From assembly GCA_019420305.1 (NCBI GenBank), contig JAHZHL010000023.1:1-37661 (forward strand): 37,661 bases of DNA, in the 5' to 3' direction. Shown in pieces: positions 16,414 through 24,287 of this stretch. Source of the DNA: Bacillota bacterium (GTDB lineage: Bacteria; Bacillota; Clostridia; Peptostreptococcales; Anaerovoracaceae). Each line of letters begins with the position of its first letter. Within the stretch, counting starts at the first letter, position 1. The translations under genes and the position numbers were made by a program. Below the pieces are notes generated by a model, which saw only the letters and a program-made list of their open reading frames with translations, was not told the origin of the DNA and searched no databases.

Positions 16414-16831
16414 TTATACCAATGCTTTCATATCACCATTCTTTATAGCCTCTATTTTCCGGGCGATCTTTTCCCTTGGCCAGTTCCACCATTTCAGCTC
16501 CAGAAGGGCAGCGATGGTTTCTTCTGAAAAGCGGCGGCGGATTTGTCTGGCGGGAACGCCGCCTACGATTGTGTAGGTCGGTATGTCTTTTGTCACAACC
16601 GATCGGGCGCCAATAATGGCACCGTCTCCGATGGTTACGCCGGACATGATGACCGCTTCATAGCCGATCCAGACGTCATTGCCGATGATAATGTCGCCTT
16701 TCCTGTCCCATGCGCTTGTGATATCCTCTACGTCCAGATCCCATTCATCAAAGAAAATGGGAAAGGGATAAGTGGATAAAGATTTCTCGGTCATTTGCGC
16801 GGGGGTATATTTGTTTCTCCGATATAGTCAT
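16414..16831 (-). pseudogene. Xenobiotic/CatB-type acetyltransferase with internal deletion
   Basis: The long open part (16414-16794) is the C-terminal 126 residues of a left-handed-helix acetyltransferase (STYPFPIFF, GDIIIGNDVWIG, GVTIGDGAIIGARSVVTKDI, WWNWP). Just upstream, in another frame, an excellent GGGAGGAT ribosome binding site and ATG (16829-16831) encode MTISEKQIYPRAND, which looks like the family's normal N-terminus. About 70-75 residues between these parts are missing, including the segment with the active-site histidine. The join is also out of frame. Expected length is about 210 residues. The gene is therefore very probably dead. Confidence 0.8.
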
Positions 16832-16965
16832 ATTTATCCTCCCAATGAATTAGCTCTAAGTTATACGGCTATATCGGACGCTACAATGCAGCGTTTCATC
16901 TGCCTCACTCCTTTTTTCGTTGTTTCTCCGGTGCGCAACTGGAAGACTTTTCTGCCCCAAATCTT

Positions 16966-17256
16966 CTATCTTTTCCGATTGGGGTTTTTCGGAAACCACC
17001 CTTTCGCTACCCGCTGGGCCTGTTCTTTGATTTCCCGGATACTCCACAGGCAGGCAACGCCGACCAGAGCAAGGAGAATGGAAAAAAGCCCCTGCGCAAA
17101 AAGAGCGGCGGCAAGCAGCAATAGTCCCGCAATGAGGAAAAGCGGCCAGACGCGCTGGGAAAAATAGTATTCACATTTAATTACAATCGGATGAAACAGT
17201 CCGATAATCAGAAGAGAAGCGATTCCGATTAGAATGCCCTCAAAATTCAGTTCCAT
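16966..17256 (-). CDS. DUF4491-family small membrane protein
   Basis: 96 residues with three hydrophobic segments (about 7-27, 36-54, 57-72) and a basic tail ending KGWFPKNPNRKR. The sequence IGLFHPIVIKCEYYF near the N-terminus and RVAKGWFPKNP near the end match my memory of DUF4491, a common Firmicutes/Bacteroidetes membrane family without known function. The ATG is preceded by AGAGGTTG. Directly upstream lies one copy of the 43-bp repeat also found before the sigma-54 regulator. Confidence 0.8.
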   Translation of the reverse strand: MELNFEGILIGIASLLIIGLFHPIVIKCEYYFSQRVWPLFLIAGLLLLAAALFAQGLFSILLALVGVACLWSIREIKEQAQRVAKGWFPKNPNRKR

Positions 17257-17275
17257 AAAAACAACCTCTTTTTTC

Positions 17276-17318
17276 TTTTCATTTTATCATATGGGTGAAA
17301 GGGAGGATAGAGAAAGTT
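17276..17318 (-). repeat. 43-bp dispersed repeat, copy 1
   Basis: 40 of 43 bases are identical to 23197-23239. Both copies lie upstream of a minus-strand gene (here about 20 bp from the DUF4491 start) in the same orientation. On the minus strand it contains CATATGATAAAATG, which could carry a -10 element. No consensus -35 is seen. Confidence 0.75.
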
Positions 17319-17469
17319 TTCTGTACGGCGGCTAAAGGGGCAGGTGCGAGAAAAAAAGAGTGTGAAAACTGTTTGTTACAAAAAAATGTCCAGTTATTAC
17401 AAATAGAAAGGAAAGTTTCTACTTTGTGGTAGAATAAAAGCCGGACGGAAGAAGAGGGAGGAACCAGAT

Positions 17470-18216
17470 ATGAGACCTGATAAAAGGAAAGCCTTTGTTA
17501 TATTCCTGCTGTTGGTTAGCTTTTTAGGAAGCATACTGATGACAGGGTGCGGCGAGGATAAAGCGGAAGAAATCCGGGACGTGATTCAGGCTGAAAAAGC
17601 GAAAAACACGGCAGAGAATGCAGAAACTCCGATTGCTTCTGCAGAGAGCAGTATACCGTATACGGCAGGAACTTCCGGTGGGGATGAGCCTTCTTATGAA
17701 GGGGGAACCGCGTATTCGCAGCAGGAAGCTCCTGCCATGGAACATAATTCTTCCGAACAAGGGCGCGCGGCAGGGAGGAAAAGCGATAATCATAAGGCGT
17801 CAAACGATGCGTATCGTACTTCTGGAATATACGCAACACCAGAGTCCACCATTCAGCAACTTGAGAACGCTTTGAATGCCTGTGATCTGAACAGGGTTGC
17901 AGAGTGTTTTGATAAACATACAAGGATGGTGCTGTCAGGTGGAGAGAAAATTCTCAGCTCCGCAATCGATTTGGATATCGCCAGTCTGATTGAGCTTACA
18001 ACCGGTCTGGCAGGAATGACAGAAGGCGCTCCGGGAAGGATAACTGTGGATATTGTCGTAACAGATGTTACTTACAGTTCTGATGGAAATTGCTGTATGG
18101 CAGATATTGAAGCCGCTTCTTCCGACGCGCCGAATGATATTGAGAGGGGGCAGATGAAACTTGTTCTGGAAGACGGGGAATGGAAGATCAAACTCACCCT
18201 TCAGGACTTTATGTAA
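17470..18216 (+). CDS. Lipoprotein of unknown function
   Basis: 248 residues. A lipoprotein signal peptide is clear: positively charged start, hydrophobic core, lipobox LMTGC with Cys27. A low-complexity Ser/Glu/Ala-rich linker (about 35-120) leads to a C-terminal domain of about 125 residues. That domain (PESTIQQLENALNACDLNRV ... MKLVLEDGEWKI) has the helix-plus-sheet look of NTF2/DUF4878-like lipoproteins, so it may bind a wall component or small ligand outside the cell. This is inference. The gene is monocistronic. A hairpin covers its stop codon. The ATG follows GAGGGAGG. Confidence 0.8.
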   Translation: MRPDKRKAFVIFLLLVSFLGSILMTGCGEDKAEEIRDVIQAEKAKNTAENAETPIASAESSIPYTAGTSGGDEPSYEGGTAYSQQEAPAMEHNSSEQGRAAGRKSDNHKASNDAYRTSGIYATPESTIQQLENALNACDLNRVAECFDKHTRMVLSGGEKILSSAIDLDIASLIELTTGLAGMTEGAPGRITVDIVVTDVTYSSDGNCCMADIEAASSDAPNDIERGQMKLVLEDGEWKIKLTLQDFM

Positions 18217-18248
18217 GGAAGGGCATGCCTTTTGGCGCACCCTTCCTT
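18215..18248 (+). terminator. Hairpin over the lipoprotein stop codon
   Basis: A 9-bp perfect stem (18215-18223 with 18240-18248) starts inside the stop codon, with a GCC/GGC helix possible in the loop. It lacks a real T tract, so it is a weak terminator at best. Confidence 0.45.
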
Positions 18249-18293
18249 GTGGATGAAACAGAGTTAAATGAAAGCGGAAAGGGAAATTGCCGA

Positions 18294-19919
18294 TTACAGT
18301 TGGTTATGGGTAATTTTTCCGTTCATCATAGTGAGAAGAACCTGCGCGTTTCTGATCTCTTCCGGATCGCACAGGAGAAGGTTTGTGTCTAGGACAGCAA
18401 TATCCGCGTACTTTCCAGCTTCCAGCGTCCCCAGCTCATGTTCTCTTCTCACTCCGAGGGCGGGATTTCTAGTATAGCAGTGAATGGCTTCCCGCACGGA
18501 GATTTTCTGTTCCGGCTGCATTCCGTTTTCCGGCTTTCCATTGTTGAATTTCCGTGTAACCGCCCGGTAGATGCCGGTGAGCGGATTCACGTCCACGACC
18601 GGACAATCGCTTCCAAAGGAGAGGGTAATATTCCGATCGAGGAGTGCACGGAAGTTCCAGGATGTGGAAAGCTGTTTGTCGCTGTATTTTTCAAAGTAGG
18701 GGTTATCTTCGTAATTATCCACCTGGATAACCATGTGTTCCGGCTGCATGGAGGCGATAATCCCCAGGTTTTCAAACCGATTGACATCCTCCGGCTGGAG
18801 AATTTCAATATGCTCGATGGCGTGCCGGCTCCGGGTGCGCCCGTATTTTCGAATCGCATCCTCATAAAAATCCAGGATCGTGCTGACTGCCCGGTCGCCG
18901 CAGCAGTGGATTTTCACTGACATTCCGTGCTGATGGGCGATTTCGATCTGTTCGCGCAGCAGCTGCGGATCGGATACCGGCTCTCCGCAGTAATCCGACC
19001 GATCCTGGTAAGGCTCTGTGATCATCGCTGTGTGGGTTGTAGGAACCCCGTCCATGTACTGCTTGAGAAGACAGATTTGAAAGGTATCGCTGTTGTATTT
19101 TTCTCCGGCGGCGATTACCTCTTCGATGTCATCCAGAAGGTTGGCCGCGCTGTGGATTCGAACATTCAGCTGATCCTCGGAGACCATCTGGTAAAAGGTC
19201 TCATACTGGCCGAGATCATATCCGAGTTCCGGCCGCATATCCTGTACAGAGGTAATTCCTTTGGAGGAAAAATCCCGTAAAATATCGGAAACCAGGCTTA
19301 TTTCTTTTTTTCGGTCAAATTTTAGCGCATATCTGCCGACAAGTCCCATAGCCATCTCATTGAGATAACCGGTCGCGTGACCCTGCGAATCCCGCATAAT
19401 TTCTCCGTGGGCGGGGTCCGGTGTCTGATCCGTGATTCCCACCAGTTCCAATGCGCGGGAATTTACCCATGCGCCGTGTACTTCCGTATTGGTCAGAAAG
19501 ACAGGACGATCCGGAAAATACCGATCAAGACTTTCCTTTGAAGGAAGCCGGCGGCCGGGCCAGTTCATATGATACCAGTTCAGTCCAATGACCCAGGGGT
19601 CGTCCGGGATCGTTTTGGAAAAGTCATAAACCATCTTTGCCGCTTCCGCCTCCGAGCGCGCCTGGATCAGATCCACATACGCGCGGTTTAACGCGGACAT
19701 GATCAGATGAAGATGGCTGTCGTGAAATCCCGGAACAACAAGAGCGTTTTGAGGAAGCGCGATTTCTCTGGTTGCGGGACCGCAATAGGATTTCCAGCCG
19801 TCTCCTTTCCCGACAGAAAGGATGCGGCTGCCCTTGATCGCGAGATAATCGGAATCCTCCGCAAGGCCGAGACCGGCAAAATAAGATCCTCCGTGTAGAA
19901 TTGTGTCTGCATAATTCAT
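18294..19919 (-). CDS. Metal-dependent amidohydrolase, YtcJ type (Amidohydro_3)
   Basis: 541 residues. Metal-ligand motifs of the amidohydrolase superfamily appear in order: FHDSHLHL near residue 70, KIHCCGDRAV, RHAIEHIEIL, and FGSDCPVVDVNP. The N- and C-terminal beta parts close the usual composite domain (ADIAVLDTNLL). It is expected to hydrolyse an amide or ester bond in the cytoplasm. YtcJ-like proteins have mostly unknown substrates. ATG at 19919 follows GGAGG; the upstream extension to 19997 lacks support. It lies 37 bp downstream of the antiporter-family gene and shares its sigma-54 promoter, so the transporter probably delivers its substrate. Confidence 0.88.
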   Translation of the reverse strand: MNYADTILHGGSYFAGLGLAEDSDYLAIKGSRILSVGKGDGWKSYCGPATREIALPQNALVVPGFHDSHLHLIMSALNRAYVDLIQARSEAEAAKMVYDFSKTIPDDPWVIGLNWYHMNWPGRRLPSKESLDRYFPDRPVFLTNTEVHGAWVNSRALELVGITDQTPDPAHGEIMRDSQGHATGYLNEMAMGLVGRYALKFDRKKEISLVSDILRDFSSKGITSVQDMRPELGYDLGQYETFYQMVSEDQLNVRIHSAANLLDDIEEVIAAGEKYNSDTFQICLLKQYMDGVPTTHTAMITEPYQDRSDYCGEPVSDPQLLREQIEIAHQHGMSVKIHCCGDRAVSTILDFYEDAIRKYGRTRSRHAIEHIEILQPEDVNRFENLGIIASMQPEHMVIQVDNYEDNPYFEKYSDKQLSTSWNFRALLDRNITLSFGSDCPVVDVNPLTGIYRAVTRKFNNGKPENGMQPEQKISVREAIHCYTRNPALGVRREHELGTLEAGKYADIAVLDTNLLLCDPEEIRNAQVLLTMMNGKITHNQL

Positions 19920-19956
19920 GATGCGAAAACCTCCGTTCGAATAAAATTGAGTAACC

Positions 19957-21471
19957 TTAAAGAAGAAAGCCGCTGACCAGGAAACAAAGGGCGGCAAGGC
20001 TCACTGCGATCAGAGCGTAAGGCAGCTGAGTGATGCCATGGCGGAACGGCGTGATTCCAACGGACTGCGCGCTGAGTATCGTACAGTCCACATAGAAACA
20101 GGTATTGCTTCCCCAGACCCCGGCAGAACATACAGCGGCAATGGTGAGAATCGGATCTGCACCAATGCTGACCGCGATGGGGATTACAATTGGAAATGCC
20201 ACAATATACAGCGACCATACGAGTCCCATGACAAATTCCGTAATGCCGAAGATGATGAATACGACAAACGGGAACGTTTCAGGACTGGCATAGGCAACTC
20301 CCAGATCGATCATGTAATTCATACAGCCGACTGCTTCGATTCCATCCGCGAAGGTGAGAGAAAAAAGCATCAGGAGAAGGACAAATACCATATCCTTGAC
20401 ACCTTCCACGAAAACCTCCGCGAATTCTTCCGGAGTGATAATTCTCTGGAAAAGATAAAACAGGAACATGAAGACCAGCGCCGCGAAGATTCCTACCACA
20501 GCGTCGATATCGAAATAGATGGTAACAACAATCAGAACCGCGATTGGAAGGAGAAAATTCATAAGTTTTGGTTTCTTTTTCGGCATTTCCTCCTGAAACG
20601 GTGCTTCCGGAGCTGTATCTGAGGCAATGGAAGCAGGAGAGGCTTCCATTTTTTCCACTTCCGTGTCAACCATGTTCTCCCATTTTGCCCGGGCGTCCAG
20701 CTCTGCTTTTTTCATTGGACCGAAAGGTTTGATGACGCCGAGGATTGCCAGCAGAAGAATCACCAGCGCACAAATGGCGTAAAAATTAAATGGCATCGTC
20801 TTCATATACATTGTAAGCCCTTCGCCGGATTCCGCAAGTCCGTTTTCTTCCAGCAGACCGCTTATGAAAATTGCCCAGGTTGAAAACGGAACTAAAATAC
20901 ACGCGGCTGCAGCGGAAGAGTCAATTACATAAGAAAGAAACTCGCGGGAAACCCGGTAGCGATCGGTGACTTTGGACATCGCCGCGCCACGGATCAGAAC
21001 ATTGATGTAATCGTCAATGAAAATGACAAATCCGAGAAGCATGGTCCACAGAAGCACGCCGCGGCGGCTTTTTACCCGCTTCGCTACAAAGTTTGAAAAG
21101 GCTTCCGAGGCGCCGACATGCTGAAGCAGAGCGATAATCCCTCCCAGGGTACCGCATACCATCAGAAACCATGTGAACGTCTCTCCCCGCAGTGTTCCCT
21201 GAATCGAGTCGATCAGCGGATAGACCATTCCTCCCTTATGGATCATAAAATAAGACAGTACGGTTCCGAGAATGAGACCTTCCAGAATCCGTTTTGTGAA
21301 AAAGATAAAGGCCAGCAGAAAAGCCGCCGGAATTACGGTAACAATGCCGTCCGATTTTGCGGGTACAAAGAAATAGACTGCAAGAAACAGCGCGAGCGTT
21401 ACCGCATACGTAAAGATCTGTTTACGTAGTTCTTTCTGCTTTTGGGTTGGGTGTTTCAAAACTTCTGACAT
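19957..21471 (-). CDS. NhaC-type Na+/H+ antiporter family transporter
   Basis: 504 residues with about 11-12 hydrophobic segments and a charged cytoplasmic loop rich in Glu and Pro near the middle (about 260-295). Signatures such as FVIFIDDYINVLIRGAAMSKV and SSAAAACILVPFSTWAIFISG are typical of the NhaC/MleN group, whose members exchange sodium or protons, some together with organic acids or amino compounds. The frame begins with GTG at 21483, but AAGGTGG with good spacing points to ATG at 21471. It is the first gene of an operon behind a sigma-54 promoter. Such control favours a nutrient-induced carrier rather than a housekeeping sodium pump. Confidence 0.88.
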   Translation of the reverse strand: MSEVLKHPTQKQKELRKQIFTYAVTLALFLAVYFFVPAKSDGIVTVIPAAFLLAFIFFTKRILEGLILGTVLSYFMIHKGGMVYPLIDSIQGTLRGETFTWFLMVCGTLGGIIALLQHVGASEAFSNFVAKRVKSRRGVLLWTMLLGFVIFIDDYINVLIRGAAMSKVTDRYRVSREFLSYVIDSSAAAACILVPFSTWAIFISGLLEENGLAESGEGLTMYMKTMPFNFYAICALVILLLAILGVIKPFGPMKKAELDARAKWENMVDTEVEKMEASPASIASDTAPEAPFQEEMPKKKPKLMNFLLPIAVLIVVTIYFDIDAVVGIFAALVFMFLFYLFQRIITPEEFAEVFVEGVKDMVFVLLLMLFSLTFADGIEAVGCMNYMIDLGVAYASPETFPFVVFIIFGITEFVMGLVWSLYIVAFPIVIPIAVSIGADPILTIAAVCSAGVWGSNTCFYVDCTILSAQSVGITPFRHGITQLPYALIAVSLAALCFLVSGFLL

Positions 21472-21512
21472 TCTTAGTTCCACCTTTCTTCATTGATTTT
21501 GGAAATAAAACA

Positions 21513-21528
21513 AGCAAGTTGCGTGCCA
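21513..21528 (-). promoter_or_regulatory. Sigma-54 (-24/-12) promoter of the transporter operon
   Basis: On the minus strand the sequence is TGGCAC, five bases, TTGCT: the canonical RpoN pattern with GG and GC at the required 10-bp spacing. The start of transcription would fall near 21502, about 30 bp before the transporter ATG. Confidence 0.9.
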
Positions 21529-21588
21529 GTTAAATATCATTGAAATTTCAAGGGAACCGGAATCCTGTTTTGGAAGAAAGAAAAAAAG

Positions 21589-21714
21589 TGTCCAAAATAT
21601 TACACATATTATTCAAGAAAACACAAATGAAAACAGAAAAAACTGATAATTTAGATAATTATGGAACCACAAAAGTGTCCAAAATACAAGACACTATGTG
21701 TAATATTTTGGACA
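21589..21714 (-). promoter_or_regulatory. Cluster of three related enhancer sites
   Basis: The 20-mer at 21589-21608 recurs as an exact reverse complement at 21695-21714. A third, variant site at 21675-21694 has GTGTC and GACAC ends and shares the first 11 bases. All contain TGTCCAAAATA. They lie roughly 85-215 bp upstream of the sigma-54 start point, the usual place for enhancer-binding-protein sites, and directly after the regulator's stop codon. Confidence 0.8.
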
Positions 21715-21720
21715 TATAAG

Positions 21721-23124
21721 CTAGTATTCATCCGGCGTAATATGAAATTGGCTGATTTTTTTATGAATCAGAGAACGTGAGATTCCCAGAGCTCTGGCAG
21801 CCTGAACTTTATTTCCTCTGCAGTTTGCCAGCGCGTCAAGAATCGCTTTACGTTCCGCCCGTTCCCTTACATGGGCCAGAGTCTCTTCCAGAGGCGCGTC
21901 GCCCGCCTCTTCCGAATTCTGATACTGACGCATAAAATCTTCGTGGAAGTGCATCATTTTCAGCTTGTCCCCTTCACATCGGCTCATGGCTCGTTCAATG
22001 ACATTATTCAATTCCCGGACATTTCCCGGCCAGTCATACCGTTTGAGGGCATTCAGAGCTTTCTGGGAGATGCCTACAATATGCTTGTCAAAATGGCTGT
22101 TAAGCCGACGGATGAGGTTATCAGCGATTTCGGGGATATCTGATTTCCGCTCGGATAAAGGAGGAACTTTGATGTTTAGAATATTGAGGCGATAGTACAG
22201 ATCCTCACGGAAGCGGTTCTGCGTCACCATTTCTTTTAAATCCTCATTGGAAGTGGCGATAACCCGTACATCAACCGGAATATTTTTTTCGCTTCCGATG
22301 GGGTTCACTTCGTGTTCCTGAAGAACCCGCAGCAGCTTCGGCTGAGCGGACAGAGGAAGCTGGTTGATTTCATCTAAAAAGATGGTTCCATGATTGGCCA
22401 TTTCGAACTTCCCTTTTTTCCCTCCTTGTTTTCCTCCGGTAAACGACCCGTCTTCATATCCGAACAGTTCACTTTCGATTAGGTTTTCAGGGATTGCGGC
22501 ACAGTTCACTTTAATAAAAGGAGCGAGTTGTCTGTCGCTGAGGGAGTGAAGGGCGTGGGCGACCAGTTCCTTTCCGCTTCCGGTTTCCCCTTCGATCAGA
22601 ACAGTGGATGTATAGCGGGACGCGGTCTGGATTTCTTCTTTCATGTGACGGATTTTATCGCTGCTGCCGATGATGGAATGGATGGTATAATTTGTCTGCA
22701 GGATGGAGGATACGTCATTTTTGAAGTCTTTCCGCTCCTTCGACATTTTTGCGGTTTTACTCAGGAAATCCGTCAGATGTTCACCTCCGATGCCGAACAA
22801 ATCATATTCAATGGCAGCGACGATTTCTCCGTTACGGAAAATCGGTTTTCGCGTACTGACAATCGTCCGGCCCTCTACAAAGTAATAGTCCGCGACCTGC
22901 CCTTCTTTGTTTTCAAAGCATTTCATGATATTTGTTGTCGGGATGACTTCCATGATATTGCGCCCCACCGCTGTATGTTTGGTCAGAGGGCGTCCGTCGA
23001 TGTAACAGCTGCGGGCAAGCGCGTCATCCATTACGAGAATCCGTCCTTCCCGATCTACAATGACAAGGCCATCGATTTCTTCCAGAAGCGATTTGTAGTC
23101 AAGAGCTTCAAGTTCCTTCTTCAT
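21721..23124 (-). CDS. Sigma-54-dependent transcriptional activator with PAS sensor
   Basis: 467 residues. A PAS-like domain (about 10-110) is followed by the AAA+ module, with Walker A GETGSGKE at 179-186 and Walker B FLDE at 249-252. A Fis-type helix-turn-helix sits at the extreme C-terminus (GNKVQAARALGISRSLIHKK). The sigma-54 contact loop, normally GAFTGA, reads GSFTGG at 226-231. The threonine and phenylalanine are kept but the last alanine is changed. GGGAGG precedes the start. The gene lies directly upstream of its apparent target operon. The PAS domain probably senses a small ligand related to the transporter substrate. Confidence 0.93.
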   Translation of the reverse strand: MKKELEALDYKSLLEEIDGLVIVDREGRILVMDDALARSCYIDGRPLTKHTAVGRNIMEVIPTTNIMKCFENKEGQVADYYFVEGRTIVSTRKPIFRNGEIVAAIEYDLFGIGGEHLTDFLSKTAKMSKERKDFKNDVSSILQTNYTIHSIIGSSDKIRHMKEEIQTASRYTSTVLIEGETGSGKELVAHALHSLSDRQLAPFIKVNCAAIPENLIESELFGYEDGSFTGGKQGGKKGKFEMANHGTIFLDEINQLPLSAQPKLLRVLQEHEVNPIGSEKNIPVDVRVIATSNEDLKEMVTQNRFREDLYYRLNILNIKVPPLSERKSDIPEIADNLIRRLNSHFDKHIVGISQKALNALKRYDWPGNVRELNNVIERAMSRCEGDKLKMMHFHEDFMRQYQNSEEAGDAPLEETLAHVRERAERKAILDALANCRGNKVQAARALGISRSLIHKKISQFHITPDEY

Positions 23125-23196
23125 GCTGCAACCTCCCCTTTGATTTTGCTGGTGCTATATTCCGCAGGATACCAAAAAAAGAACGTTATCCGTTTT

Positions 23197-23239
23197 TTTT
23201 CATTTTATCATATGGGTGAAAGGGAAGGTAGGGAAAGTT
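23197..23239 (-). repeat. 43-bp dispersed repeat, copy 2
   Basis: The partner of 17276-17318 (40 of 43 identical). It lies about 73 bp upstream of the sigma-54 regulator start and in the same orientation to the gene as copy 1 is to DUF4491. Confidence 0.75.
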
Positions 23240-23310
23240 AACGGGACCGCGAAGTTTCGATCGGAAAGGAGGAAGCCGGGCGCCGAATTGTAGCCAAAGC
23301 CTTTAAACCT

Positions 23311-23429
23311 GGCTTGGTGGATACAAAAGTTTCCCGTTAGAGGAAGGCGTCTTTTGGTGAATCGTCGGTTTTTCTGTATTTTTGGCAAACATAGTTCTTC
23401 AGACCCACAACTTTTGTATCCACCAGGCC
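23311..23429. repeat. 20-bp inverted repeat with 79-bp spacer in a 340-bp intergenic region
   Basis: 23311-23330 and 23410-23429 are reverse complements at 19 of 20 positions, the mismatch being a G-T wobble. GGATACAAAA appears once more at 23445-23454. The region 23240-23584 otherwise has no recognisable gene. It may encode a structured leader or small RNA for the small-membrane-protein genes, or be a decayed miniature element. Confidence 0.6.
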
Positions 23430-23584
23430 CTTTTTGGACCTCCGGGATACAAAAACCGATTTTTGGACTAATGGGGCTTATCCGTTCCTATATTTTAATA
23501 ATTCCAAAACAATTCCAAAGTAATTCGCTAACATGCCGGACTTAAAATACAGCCATAAGATAAAGATTGCTGGAGGAAAAGAAG

Positions 23585-23956
23585 ATGAAAAAGAAGAATT
23601 TTGTGTCACTTATTCTGGGAACCATCGGCGGACTGCTGTTTGCAATCGGCATGTGCATGTGTCTGCTTCCCCGGTGGAACGCGTTTTCTCAGGGAGTCGG
23701 AATCGGAGCGGTTGGAGCGGTTTTCCTGATTGCCATGCTGCTGGTTCGCAGAAAAATGGAAGGAAAACCGGCAATTCGTCTCAGCGGAAGGGCGGTAGGA
23801 ACCGCGGCGCTGGGGGTAGTCGGGGCTCTCGGGCTGGGAATCGGCATGTGCCTGGTGACGGTCTGGAGTATGATGCTCCCGGGGATTCTGATCGGTATTG
23901 TAGGGATTCTGCTGCTGTTGGGACTGATCCCGCTTTGCAGAGGACTGACCGAATAA
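23585..23956 (+). CDS. Small four-span membrane protein
   Basis: 123 residues in two halves, each with a glycine-rich hydrophobic hairpin. The segments GTIGGLLFAIGMCMCLLP and GVVGALGLGIGMCLVTVW are clearly related, suggesting internal duplication. The second half also resembles the hydrophobic part of the neighbours at 24253 and 24680 (G-x-G-M-C ... LPGI-IGI-GI). No function is known to me. ATG at 23585 with GGAGG eight bases upstream is chosen over a TTG at 23567. It is the first gene of a three-gene run. Confidence 0.75.
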   Translation: MKKKNFVSLILGTIGGLLFAIGMCMCLLPRWNAFSQGVGIGAVGAVFLIAMLLVRRKMEGKPAIRLSGRAVGTAALGVVGALGLGIGMCLVTVWSMMLPGILIGIVGILLLLGLIPLCRGLTE

Positions 23957-23993
23957 TCAACGTAATTTTGAAAAGAGACAAGAGGTAGTAAAA

Positions 23994-24287
23994 GTGGCAA
24001 AATCAAAGCTCGTAAAAGCAAATGACAAAATCGCGGAGCACGTTGTATCCGGGTACAAGAAGATCGAGGACGGCGTTGTTCATGGGTATCAGAAAGTGGA
24101 AGACAGCGTTGTCGGCGGGTTTACAAAGATAAGCGACAAATTTGTGGATTCGTTTCTGACAAAGGAAGGCGAGTCCGTGGAAGAGGCGAAAAAAAGACTG
24201 AAGGAAGAGCAGGAAACGAGAACCGTTAAACGGGAAGAAAGAGAGGAAGAGCATGGAAGTCCGGATTCCTTTCAAAGCAGGGACTGA
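23994..24287 (+). CDS. Amphipathic 11-residue-repeat protein
   Basis: 97 residues. From about residue 17 to 60 the chain consists of four 11-residue units: VVSGYKKIEDG, VVHGYQKVEDS, VVGGFTKISDK and a degenerate fourth. The rest is a highly charged helix. Such 11-mer repeats form amphipathic helices that lie on membranes in synuclein- or apolipoprotein-like proteins. By analogy this may coat the inner membrane face or bind the membrane proteins encoded next to it. Start is GTG at 23994 after AGAGGT. The end overlaps the next gene by 35 bp, so the genes are coupled. Confidence 0.7.
   Translation: MAKSKLVKANDKIAEHVVSGYKKIEDGVVHGYQKVEDSVVGGFTKISDKFVDSFLTKEGESVEEAKKRLKEEQETRTVKREEREEEHGSPDSFQSRD

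Noticed and set aside
23197..23239. Reading the 43-bp repeat as a sporulation sigma-E or sigma-K promoter
   Set aside because: CATATGATA fits a loose -10 pattern, but no matching -35 occurs at the required distance in both copies.
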